A stretch of DNA of 64,000 bases from Macrocystis pyrifera (taxonomy: Eukaryota; Sar; Phaeophyceae; Laminariales; Laminariaceae), in NCBI GenBank assembly GCA_031763025.1, contig JASSKH010000001.1:13907265-13971264 (forward strand), written 5' to 3'. Under the pieces are notes generated by a model. That model did not search any database, was not told where the DNA came from, and worked only from the letters and a program-made list of their open reading frames with translations. The stretch's first letter is position 1, and the number at the start of each line of letters is the position of its first letter. Positions 9,811-19,971 of this stretch are shown here, piece by piece. The position numbers and the translations under genes were made by a program.

Positions 9811-11905
9811 TTAGTCTGCCCGGTACCTGGCTACCCTATCTGCCATCTCCTTCCTACTTTCGTCCACTGCAGTTTCCCTGCTACTCCTCTTCCCCCCCCT
9901 CTCCGCATTCCCTTGGTCGGGTTTTCTGCTGCTCCTCTTGTTGCCCCTCCTCCCCCCATTCCCTTGGACACCACCCACGGTGGATGCGCGGCGCTGCCTG
10001 CTCAGCTCAGCCTCAGCCTCGTGCCACCTCACCATGAACCGTTCGGCTGCTTCCAGGATCCTCCGGTACCACTTCCACGCCTTTTTTGCAGCAGTGGGCC
10101 ACAGTGCGGTCTCAACTCCAAACACCAAGGGAGCAAGTTCCGTTGACCCTTCGGTGGCGCGGAACTCCCTAAGGTCTTCGGCTACGCATCTATGCCAAGT
10201 CTTAACCTGTCCGCCAGGTCTCGGGTTCTCCCCACCAGCAATCGTCCCGAACATCACCCGGCTGGGTAATCGATCCTTGCTTTGCCGTGCCACCCCCCCC
10301 CGCGAAGAAGAGACGCCGTTTGCGGATGGTCGTTTCGATGCTCTCGCAACGTGTCATCTTGAGGGGCTTCGCGTACGAGAGGGTGGCATGGTCAGTACGA
10401 AGTCGGCGTTGGAAGCCAATGACTCGCAACAGGACTTGGTGGTGAGCCGTTCGAAGCTTGGCAAAGTGTTCCGCTCTGAGGGTCCACGTCACACACCCGT
10501 AGAGCAGGGTCTCAATCACCTCGGCCTTCAGCATTCGGACTTTCAGGCTAAGGGGGGCGGTCGTCCTATCATACAGCTCCGGGCCGAACCGTTTGAGGCA
10601 TGCTCGCATGAGACGGATCCGTCGGTCGATTTCGAGCGAGAGGTCAGCATTTTCGTGGATAACGCCGCCTAGGTACATGAACTGGGCCGTCTGCTTATAC
10701 CTCTGGCCTGCTGCTTCGATAACGAGCGGTGGTGCGAGGGTTTTCTGGTCTGGCGTTTGTAGAAGCATAGTCTCTGTCTTCTTTTCCGACACCGTAAGGC
10801 CTGCTGCTTCGAAGACAGTCACGATGACTCTCATCATTTTCGCGAGCCCTTCAGCCGACTTCGAGACAATCCCTGCGTCATCGGCGTACAACATGCCCCA
10901 TACAGCCCTTCGCACGTACGTCAACGGCTCCTGCTCCTCCGTCCCGGCTACTCCAGCATCACTAAGTTGGACCAAATCCCTTACGATTGCTTCGTCATGG
11001 CTAAAGCGTACTAGTACGACGTGCAACGCAGCAGCGAAAAATACGTTGAACAGTAACGGTGACAGCACACAGCCTTGCCGCAGCCCCTGCGTGACATCAA
11101 ACCATTCCGAGTGCTCGCCGTCATCCGTACGCACGCGAGCCCGCATGCCATCGTGGAAATTACGGATAATTCTCAGCATCTTGGTTGGTACGCCAAAACG
11201 TGTGAGTACTTCCCATAACAGCTCTCGGTCGACAGAGTCGTACGCTTTCTGCAGATCGATGAAGCACAAGTACAGGGGGATTTTCCTCTGAACAGGATAT
11301 TTTCGGACTTCAGGATGAAAGATTACTTCAGGATGAAATGCGAAAAAAAATGAAAAATTGTGAAAAAATACCAAGAAAGCCAACTTTTTTTTTTTCGTTT
11401 CTGGGGTGGGTAGATATCACCACAAGGCACCACCTCACGATTTTTTGGGGTCCTAGGACCCAGCGTCGCCGCTCACTGTCGCAAACGGGTTTTCACCTAT
11501 TTCCGCCGTTCTCGGTGCGGGTAAGAATTCGATTTTTCGTTTTTGCGGTGGTGAGAGGCGATGCGAGATCGTATGACACCAAAAATTCGCGAGGTGGTGC
11601 TTTGTGGTGGCTTCTACCCATCCTAGAAAAAGGAAGACAAAAAAAATGTTTCCTTGGTATCTTTTCATCGATTTCTATATTTTTACGTTTCATCCTGAAG
11701 TAATCTTTCATCCTTAAGTCCGAAAATATCCTGTTTCTGTCTTCCAAGCTCTTGCAACCGGCGCACGGCGAACAACATATCAATCGTTGATCGTGCGGGG
11801 GGGAAGCCGCACTGTTCCTCCGGGAGTAATTCCTCGGTCTCGCAGTAGTTGCTGAGGCGCGACGCGACGATTTTCAATTGGTCGCATAGCGAGACCACCC
11901 TGTTT
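9811..11905 (-). pseudogene. LINE reverse transcriptase, interrupted (MITE plus frameshift)
   Basis: The same protein as at 3-1649, at clearly reduced identity. [14 protein letters not shown] lies before the MITE. After it come [26 protein letters not shown] and YADDAGIVS, so the catalytic core is readable. The host frame is broken by the MITE at 11291-11735 and by a one-base shift at the nine-C run 10293-10301. After the shift the frame continues to the RYRAD end and stop at 9811. The shift in a homopolymer could be a real mutation or a sequencing error. The Arg/Gly-rich tail is present but shorter than in copy 1. Confidence 0.88.
11291..11735. mobile_element. MITE with 48-bp TIRs in the LINE RT frame
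   Basis: Both ends read aacaggatattttcggactt inward and match over about 48 bp with one mismatch. The inverted similarity continues imperfectly deeper (ggtgggtaga...caccacaaggcaccacctc). The flanks are tctg at 11287-11290 and 11736-11739, a 4-bp target duplication; removing the element plus one duplicate restores the LINE sequence seen at 169-192. It has no ORF. The superfamily is not assigned. Confidence 0.9.
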
Positions 11906-12379
11906 CGTGTATGATCCGACATCTCCGACATCTACGGACCCAGGTACCAAAACTCCTATAATACCAGGCATATATTACGTGCGTGCTGTGAAGGACGCCC
12001 ACACTTACTTCCACTTGGACTGCTGCTGTGTACTTCCACTTGGACTGCCTGCTGCTGCTGTGTACTCGTGGCAGGGGCTGCATCACTACTACCGTGGTAC
12101 CTGCGGCACACCAATAAAGGTGAGAGAGAGAGTGAATGTTTGCGTTTGTCAAACGACTGCTTGCACACAAACGCGACTCGACGTGTACCAGGTAGCAAGC
12201 GGTATACTGCAGTTACTGCCCTTCCTTGCTGAATCTGTAGATGACATCATCAATATTGAGTGTACATACCAGGTACCAGGTGTATCGTTGGGGGGGGGGC
12301 TCTGATGCGACACCATACTGGGTCAACAAGAGGGGCTTCGACGTGGCGAGCGTCCATAATGGTCGAGGATATATCAATA
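11906..12379. other. No recognisable gene
   Basis: It contains a pair of tacttccacttggactgc repeats (12005-12050), a GA run at about 12120-12134 and several taccaggta words. No supported ORF. Confidence 0.4.
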
Positions 12380-13158
12380 GACATGTATAAAACTCAAGAG
12401 AGGGTGATATTTCGAATCTTTACGTCAAATTCAATATCGCGATTTCCGTATGGGCAAATCCCTCGATATAAAACTCAATATCGCCTTTTTTGCCAGAAGC
12501 ACCTGAGATATAAAACTCGGGTGTATTATGAAGAGTCTGATTAATTAGGTAACAGTCCCGTGACCCTCCAGCAAGTCAAGCACGTATGTACATCACATGG
12601 GCTTGAGGACGTGGCTGCTGCTGCTGCTGCTGTGGTAGGTAGAGCTCACACCAGAACCCATGTTATCGGCGATGGCGCCGATATGAAGTGGCTGCCAAGC
12701 GGCTCCTCCTCCTGTCCGGGCATCCGACGCGCCGACCGCTACCCGCTTGTTGCCGGATAGGGTGGGTGGCACGGCTTGTTGGGGGCATGGATTTGGGGCG
12801 ACTCCATCGTCGAGACGCCTAGCCGGAACACTGGATTCTGGACTGGTGTCGCTAAACCCGGGCACCCCGGGCATCCGTCCGTCCCCGACTACGGGAGAAC
12901 CTGTCTGCCCTATGCATTCAACCAAGTCGTCGCGTCCACCGCGGCTGTTGTTGCTCATGGCGGCGTCGTGATGATCGGATGACCGAGTACAGGAGACAGG
13001 CTGTTTCCAATTATGTCTGCTAAATTCGGCTCTACCAACAAAAAAGACCACGTATAGCGAAAATATCGCCTACACCCGACGTCCGTATAAAACTCGTCAG
13101 GTACATAATTTGGCTCTAAAGGTCAAATATCGCGATATTCTCGAGTTTTATATGTGTC
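12380..13158. mobile_element. Candidate TIR element with TA target duplication
   Basis: The left end gacatgtataaaactc and the right end gagttttatatgtgtc are inverted with two mismatches and flanked by TA on both sides. The ataaaactc and atatcgcgat motifs recur inside both halves. A minus-strand 152-residue frame (12593-13051) is Ser/Gly/Pro-rich with no transposase signature. The TA duplication is compatible with a Tc1/mariner-type non-autonomous element, but that is inference. Confidence 0.6.
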
Positions 13159-13755
13159 TAATGGCCAATTGAAGCCGTAAATGCGACAGACAGGAGGGGC
13201 GGAGAATTTCACGGACCTGCAAGGCTCTCCAGATTTGCACGTGAAACCACAGTATATCATATATGTATTATTTGTCAATTTTTCGTACTTTTGCCAACTT
13301 TTCTCTTCGCACGAGCACTTTTAGGCAAAACACTAAGTACACGGACACGGGAAGCCCTGTCGGACACATTGGTCTATAGGTCTCGGCGCGATCCGTGCAC
13401 TCTGAAGCGCGTGGCAGGTGCTTAATTTTTTTTTTCCGGCGGGAGTGGATAAGACGATTTCCCTGGTTTCGGTAAAGAGGCCTTATTTTGTACGTAAGTA
13501 CGTATATCGGTACGTTGTCATGCTCTCTGTTTTCTCCCCGCGGCTCTCATGAGAGCTGTGAGCACACAGCTCAGGCATATACCAGGAACACAACAGACAA
13601 CATGTACAGATCCCATCGTTCCAACGCTGCCGCCCACACGCCGTGCGTGTTCGACACGCCCATATGCGCAGTGTTGCTGTGGTTGTGGTTGTGTCTGTCG
13701 GAGCCTGTCGTCCGCATTCCATCGTCTGCCATATATTTTTTTATCAGTATGTACT
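13159..13755. other. No recognisable gene
   Basis: Short frames only; no family resemblance and no terminal repeats found. Confidence 0.4.
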
Positions 13756-15211
13756 CAGGAGGAGTAGAAGGGAAACCGCGGTAGAAGAGAGTAGCAGAGA
13801 GACCGCAGATAGGGTAGCAAGGTACCAGGCCGACTAATAGGTTGGACTTTTCTTTGCTACTCGTACCGCCAACTGCTGCGGCCGTTCGGTAAGCATTTTG
13901 ATTTTTTTCCCTTCTTATCCTTATGAAAGAAGTACTACATAGTGGGTGGGTGACGAGCGTATTTTGGCCCACTCACTATTGCTCTTTTTACTTAGTTAAG
14001 TGTTCACCGGGATGTTCGTTTATAAAGGATAAACCACTGAGCTACTGAGGAGTCAGCGCTGACTCAGTAGCTAGGTGGTTTATCCTTTATAAACGAACAA
14101 AAGAAGTACCTTTGGGCTCGATACGGCCTCCCGCCGATAGCATCTTCCGGGGTTGATCAAGCCCCTAGTCAGCGCCTGGTTTTTTTCCTTCCTATTGTCC
14201 CCCTCCCAAGTCGTGCGATCTTTTAACAAAGTGGTTCACTCCACTTGATTTCCCTTTTTCTACCCACGGCAGAAAAAGCGGAAATACGACGTCTGGCGGG
14301 ACTCGAACCCCGGACTTCTTTTGTTCGTTTATAAAGGATAAACCACTGAGCTACTGAGTCAGCTAAAGGATAAACCACTGAGCTACTGAGTCCTGTGACT
14401 CAGATAGCAGGACTCAGTAGCTCAAGCTCAGCTGAGTCACAGGACTCAGTAGCTCAGTGGTTTCACAGGACTCAGTAGCTCAGTGGTTTATCCGCTGACT
14501 CAGTAGCTCAGTGGTTTATCCTTTATAAACGAACAAAAGAAGTCCGGGGTTCGAGTCCCGCCAGACGTCGTATTTCCGCTTTTTCTGCCGTGGGTAGAAA
14601 AAGGGAAATCAAGTGGCGCTGATTAGGGGCTTGATCAACCCCGGAAGATGCTATCGGCGGGAGGCCGTATCGAGCCCAAAGGTACTTCTTTTGTTCGATT
14701 ATAAAGGATAAACCACTGAGCTACTTAGTCAGCGCTGACTGAGTATAGCTCAGTGGTTTATCCTTTATAAACGAACACGGGATGCATAGTCCCCTTTTTC
14801 CTTCTCGTATCTTTCCCCTTGCACATCCCTTTTGGCTCATGATCGGGGTAAGTATGTATGTGTCTGAGCTTTGGCTTCCCATTTTATTTATTTCTTTGGG
14901 ATTCTTCTCCTTTTCTTTTTCTTTTTCTTGTTCTTTTTCGGTTTGGTTTCTTCGTTGCTTCTCTTTCTTTCTTTATGGTGTATTTTGGTTGCTGGCGTAT
15001 GTATGTATGTTGTGTCGGCCGCACCTATAGTGCGAAGGCATGGTATTACGTAGGCTATTAATGCATTACGCGGTGTGTTATCTCTGTGTCGTAGTCTGTG
15101 ACCACAGAGCTCGTATCTTTCTAGGGTGAAGAATCAGCAAGGACACTGGGCTTGCTGGATGTCGACGAGTAGAAGAACGGTTTAATGTGAAGAACACACA
15201 CACACACACAC
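13756..15211 (+). mobile_element. LINE-A copy 4, 5'-truncated, split by a foldback element
   Basis: It begins in the last 25 codons of the RT ORF (stop near 13837). The 3' UTR runs to 14012, is interrupted by 14013-14777 and resumes to the gtgaagaac plus AC tail at about 15190-15211. Confidence 0.88.
14013..14777. mobile_element. Foldback/TIR element built from tRNA-like sequence
   Basis: The ends are perfect inverted repeats beginning tgttcgtttataaaggataa, flanked by cggga at 14008-14012 and 14778-14782 (5-bp duplication). The two arms match over roughly 250-300 bp; the left arm has about 70 bp extra. The repeated terminal module, read outward, is tagctcagtggtttatcc, a good match to the tRNA gene A box. 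Each arm also carries ggttcgagtcc, a perfect B box, within ggggttcgagtcccgcc (about 14290-14305 on minus, 14547-14563 on plus). The centre (14335-14515) is a cluster of A-box-like modules in both orientations. No acceptor stem pairs with the B-box side, so it is not a functional tRNA gene. No ORF. Confidence 0.88.
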
Positions 15212-15494
15212 TCAGGATGACGTATAAAAATATCCCATACATGCATTTTTTTTGGGTTGTTGCATGGAGCACGGACCACCGCCTAGAGAACAATACCCAC
15301 AGCAGCAGTGCACAGAGCGTGTTCTAGCGTATAGGCACTTGCTGGATAACATTTTCGTTTCCGAGGTTCGACTCGCACCATCCACGTTTTTTTTTTTATT
15401 TCACTTTTGACTATTTTTGTACCAGAACTACAACAGAGTACTACAGTAATATTAATACATTCGTCCACACCTTGCTTTTCTGAACGTATAATAT

Positions 15495-16891
15495 AGGGTT
15501 TCCCCGTGAAAAAAAAACGTCGCGAAGATCGTCGTCTGGGGAAAAAAAAGACGTCTCGAGGTTACGCCGCTTTATTATCCGTAAAAATACGAAAATCTGG
15601 GAATTTTACCACGACGAAAAAATCTCACGAGAGGTACTTTTACGGCCTGTTTTTTTTCGTCGTGAGGATGAACAGCTGCGAACAGACCGCACCCAGCCCA
15701 TCCGCCCCTGCTCCATATATATATCCCAACCTTGGCATCCCTCATCTGGGTCGCTGAAAGCAATCCACAGCAGCAGTGTAAACCACGACGACAATACCGC
15801 TTCAACGTGGGGCCGGCCGGCACCGCAGGAGATACTGCTTTCTGTTTGGGTGCGACCCATCTACAGCTCTGCGCTGATCGCCAGTTGAGTTTCTTGTCGA
15901 CGGTAACATGTCCTCGGGTGCACGCAGCAAGGGGCATGCAATCACACCAACAACGAGCGCAAGACATTCCCTTCGTACTTGCACCCCGCAGAACCTAGGC
16001 CGTCGCGAAGGGTATGGAGAGCCGCAGCATGCCGGACTGGGGGTGGAGGGGGGTGGCGTTGGGCCAGTGAGGGCGACCGGGAGCAACGGCTCTTCTGTGC
16101 GTCTGGGTGATAGTTTTCAAATTGGCTCGCTGGGACTCTCACCGGAGTTTGTAATTTGTGAGCACGAGGGGTGGGGGAGCTGCTGCTGTCACAGCAGTGG
16201 TTGGAGGTTCGAGCGGGGTGGAGGAGGCAGATCACACAAGGACGAGGATGAGCAGGGGGGGAATAACGCAGGCGGCGGTACCGCAGCAGGATATATATGC
16301 TTGGGGTTGTATGTAGCGGGTCATTCGGAGCATATGGCCTTCGTATGATGTACGAAGCTACATGCACGGAGGATCGCTGCATCGCTGCCTACGTGATTTT
16401 GCGTTTTTTAAGATGTGCTACTGCTGTGCTGTAATGACCAGGCACGAGTGTTTTACACCAGGTATGACACCTGGTAGGAAGTGCTGTTTGCTGTATGTAC
16501 TCGTACGTGCGGCAACTGCTGCTGTACGATCTTCAGGCATCCAGTAAACAACACACACGTGATTGGACCCACGAACGGAAGGGGTGTACAATGGCAGCGC
16601 AGCTTGCAAAGTTAAGTATCAACTATTTATGAATCAGTCGAACTCACAGCTGACGTATTTCAAAATTTATAAAATGGCAGTAGCGCCAGTTTTGAGCAGC
16701 TGTTAGCAAAAACCGGGCCTTCGTTGTTCACGAAAAGGCACGAGCGGCGAGATCTCCATAACTTTCGCAGACTACTCGCCAAACTGTCCTTCAAACGTCA
16801 CGGCGAACTTCACGACGATATTTTAGAAACTGAGACGACGTTCTCCGCGACGTTCTTTCACGGCGTTTTGTAAAAAATACGGGGAAACCCT
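15495..16891 (-). mobile_element. Non-autonomous TIR element, copy 2
   Basis: It is inverted relative to copy 1 at 4708-5964. Ends are agggtttccccgt and acggggaaaccct. Flanks are ataatat at 15488-15494 and 16892-16898, a clean 7-bp target duplication. It contains about 150 bp near 15570-15720 absent from copy 1. Long stretches are identical between the copies, so dispersal was recent. No transposase. Confidence 0.87.
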
Positions 16892-16898
16892 ATAATAT

Positions 16899-17156
16899 GA
16901 TAGAGTACATGTTACTTGTGTGTTTTAGCCCAAATTAAAGAGTTTGGGCGGCGCGCTTGCGTGTGGCGTGCGGTCATACCCTAGCATTTCACAGCTACTC
17001 CGAATACTTGGGAGTAAAGCAAAGTATGTTCGAGAAAATACTGCTGCTATTACCGTAGGTACTTCGTACACTCGCAGTATTTCGGGGGTTTTGTACTCGA
17101 GATACTGCGAGTACTCGCAGTATTTTGAGGTTCTGTAGATACTACTACTACTGCGT
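16899..17156. repeat. Degenerate ACTCGCAGTAT-rich DNA
   Basis: Dispersed imperfect copies of tactcgcagtattt and agatactgcgagtac lie here and again at 17600-18220. They look like a decayed short tandem repeat. Confidence 0.5.
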
Positions 17157-17168
17157 ATACTTTCTTCG

Positions 17169-17496
17169 TCCCCGGTGGCTTGGTAGGTGGTCCGCGAGCC
17201 TATCAAGATCAATTTCGTGAGTTCGAGTCTCACCGAGTGCATGCTCGTAGGGACTTTTTCTTGCATAAAATTGATTAGCGGAAAGCGCGAGAGCGTGAGT
17301 TAGCTATACATTCGATGAAAATCGACGAGCAGTGGGAATGCTGAACCCTATGCGCGATAAAAACTAAAGGCACGTACCGGGGGGGAGAAGGGACGACACC
17401 TGTGACCACGGCTTGTCCAGAAGATCGTCGAGGGTAAAACCTCCTACGAGTGGGCTGGAAAGTAAAAGTGATGATGAAAAAAAAAAAAAAAAAAAA
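17169..17496 (+). mobile_element. tRNA-derived SINE with poly(A) tail and 12-bp TSD
   Basis: The target duplication atactttcttcg is perfect at 17157-17168 and 17497-17508. The head has an A box tggcttggtagg (17176-17187) and a B box gagttcgagtc (17219-17229); the T-arm gtgag/ctcac pairs perfectly around ttcgagt. A body of about 240 bp follows, unrelated to the LINE-A or LINE-B tails, and then a poly(A) run of about 20 at 17477-17496. Transcription would be by RNA polymerase III. This is a complete SINE by structure. The parent tRNA is not identified because the acceptor stem does not pair. Confidence 0.9.
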
Positions 17497-17716
17497 ATAC
17501 TTTCTTCGGGCTCGCACTAATGCGGGGTTCGCTTCGGGCTCGCACAAATGCGGGGTTCGCTACTGCTGCTGACATGGATACCGCCTGTTGTGCTTCAAGT
17601 ATCTCGGGGTTCTGTACCGCGGGTACTCCAAATATACCAGTAAGTACTAGTCTACAGCAGTATTTCGTCCATTGGTAGTGTTCGTACTGCTGCTTCTTCT
17701 GCGAGACTCAGTACTC

Positions 17717-17898
17717 GCAGTAATGAAATACCCTCAATATGCCCAGTATACTTCGAGTATGAAGTATACTTCAACCGTTTGTGCGCCGTGTCGACAAGTC
17801 TCAGTCCCGCAGTAATGAAATACCCTCAATATGCCCAGTATACTTCGAGTATGAAGTATACTTCAACCGTTTGTGCGCCGTGTCGACAAGTCTCAGGC
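17717..17898 (+). repeat. Tandem duplication, period 91 bp
   Basis: Two nearly identical copies begin cgcagtaatgaaataccctc at 17717 and 17808. Each contains an imperfect palindrome agtatacttcgagtatgaag near its middle. Confidence 0.9.
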
Positions 17899-19270
17899 CC
17901 AGCGTTCGGCACAAAACACACCCAGATAGTTTCCACACGAGTGGGAGTTGGAGCAAACTACTTTCGCTGGAGACAACTTGAGCACTCAAAGCAGTCTGCC
18001 AGTATTTCGATATAATATTATGCATGACTGCGAATGCTCTCAGTATCTCGAGGTTCTGTATTTATGTCGTGTTTCGATACTACTGCGGGTACATACTTTA
18101 AGCAACCTGTATTCTTGGGGTTCGGTACTGCTCGCAGTGCACTCTCATTACTCTCAGTATTTGGGCCTTCTCAGTACTCGCAGTAGTTTTGCCGCCTGTA
18201 TTCCAACACTCTCAGTGCTCGGACTACGATTTGTTCTCGAGCATTTACCTGTGAAACCTTGATATTATACCCTGAGCACCAAGAAACATTTATTTTGGGG
18301 GAACATATATATTGTAGTACCTTATTTTGGGGGAACATATATATTGTAGTACCAGTATGTGTGTATGTGCTGCACCTTATTACTCAGCCGGTCACAAAGT
18401 ATTATGGCGCAACCTCGAGCTCGCGCAACTTTTATGCACTTACGAATTAATCGCCGCGAGTCAGCTGGATCAATATATCTCAACTTACCGATACCCTATT
18501 ATATATTATTGTAGTAATTAATGATCCCCCACTAATTCCGCGAACAGCAGTGTAATATAGTCTGTCCTCAAAAATATGCTGTTTGTGTTCTTCACGTTAA
18601 AATGATGGGTGGGTGCAGGTGCTACTTCTAAAAAAGTGTGCAGGGTTTCATACGAGTATTATTATTTCGCTCTTGCGCCACTCCCCTATTAATACGGCAC
18701 CTCCCGGAGGGGAACCTTGTATTAGGTATGGCGGTTGGCGTGTGTACCAGCTCGTACGACAGCTGGTGTGTACGCCTAGACTCGATTGCCGATGGCCGGT
18801 CAATACACAGTCAAAATAAATCTTCGAGGCAAACGTATAGCCACTGTTAGGTGACTTGTACGTGAAGCTTCAATAGAAGAGAAGAAGATGGTGTGGTGAC
18901 CCCAAGCCGCAGTGTTGATTAATTTGCTCAGCTGGAAGCTGATGGTGAACAAAAAAGTAGGGTGAGCTCAGAGGGGAGCGGTGCGCATGTGCACTCACGG
19001 CTCGAAACAAAGGACAACCCCTACAAATTCGTTCAAAAACAAAAATAGGGAAATACCCTTGCTGTAATGGGCCAGGTTCCCAACAGAACCAACATGACAA
19101 CTTATGTACGGAAATCACCCAACGACGTGTCCTCGAGGTCGGGGATGTCTCACGTCTTAGGGACTCTCGTCGTCGGTAACCCGCCGACCAAAGGTACCGT
19201 AGTCCTGGCGTCAAGCCAGCTCGTAGAGGCACCCGGGGGGTACCAAGAGGTGCCCTCGTCCCAGTAGGTT
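17899..19270. other. No recognisable gene; short repeats
   Basis: A 32-bp perfect tandem pair (ttattttgggggaacatata...) is at 18290-18353. CTCAGTATT-type words continue to about 18220. The minus-strand 120-residue frame at 18870-19232 shows no known domain. Confidence 0.45.
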
Positions 19271-19318
19271 TAGCAATCTGGGAGAAGGGATCTTTAAGTT
19301 GCTTCTCCCAGATTGCTA
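19271..19318. repeat. Perfect 17-bp hairpin
   Basis: tagcaatctgggagaag at 19271-19287 is exactly inverted at 19302-19318 with a 14-base loop (ggatctttaagttg). It lies 140 bp before the copia-type element and outside its LTR. Function unknown. Confidence 0.8.
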
Positions 19319-19457
19319 GGGGACCTCGAAAAATCCCAACGCGGACCCACTCGGAGGGGCTCGTTCAACGAGCAAAACAATAGTTCACCATCATGCCATG
19401 ATCACCGCGAGCAGCCGCGAGTGGCAGCCCGGGGAGTGATGGAGAGACTGAGAGGAT

Positions 19458-19971
19458 TGAAAAGTATACTCACAGCATTGTCAGATTATCTTGAGAGGAA
19501 ATATCCCGTGAGGTATTGCGGAGATTCGGGGGGGTTTCGTGTCTGAGTGGATCTACGATCGGGATACCATCTTTACCCCTGAATTGTGTTTTAGGCCGCA
19601 TGTGTCTGTGACGTACGCTGTGGCTTGCTACTTCTTCTTGTAATCTACTTCCTTTCCCGACTCCGTGTCGACGACTCCGTGTCGAGGACTCCGTGTCCAG
19701 GACTCCGCGTCCTTCAATCCAAACTACTAAACCGGGGTTAATCAGCCACCGTACAAAAGGGGGTCCGTCCACCCAGGGGCTAACACGCCACCGCCACCGC
19801 TGCTATCAAGTCCAGCTTCAATACATTTCATATCATCAACAGGGCTCCTCAGCCACGACAAGGGTACGGGTTGTTTATAGGGTTTATTTCGTCTTTCTTT
19901 TCCGCCGAGCATCGGGCTATCCCCCTCGGCAACAACAACAAGGGCGCCCGGAGCACAGGGGCTACTCAACA
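19458..19971 (+). repeat. 5' LTR of the copia-type element
   Basis: 514 bp, starting tgaaaagtatactcacagca and ending gggctactcaaca, so TG...CA. I see no difference from the 3' LTR. A tggtacgagtcg stretch about 10 bp after it could be a primer-binding site. Confidence 0.93.

Larger units (their letters stand above)
9593..11905 (-). mobile_element. LINE-A-like copy, minus strand, split by a MITE
   Basis: The RT ORF and the start of the 3' UTR are on the minus strand. The coding part runs from about 11905 down to 11736, is interrupted by a 445-bp MITE, and resumes at 11290. The 3' UTR begins at 9810 and is cut at 9593 where LINE-B starts. The upstream end is truncated within the region before QCGF. 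The 3' UTR is recognisably homologous to that of LINE-A but diverged. Confidence 0.88.

Noticed and set aside
14518-14585. Functional tRNA gene in the foldback element
   Set aside because: A and B boxes are good, but the 5' acceptor side does not pair with the 3' side and the anticodon arm is not formed.
15908-16382. 146-residue frames on both strands in the TIR element
   Set aside because: Both strands are open, composition is low-complexity, and the frame is shorter or disrupted in the other copy.
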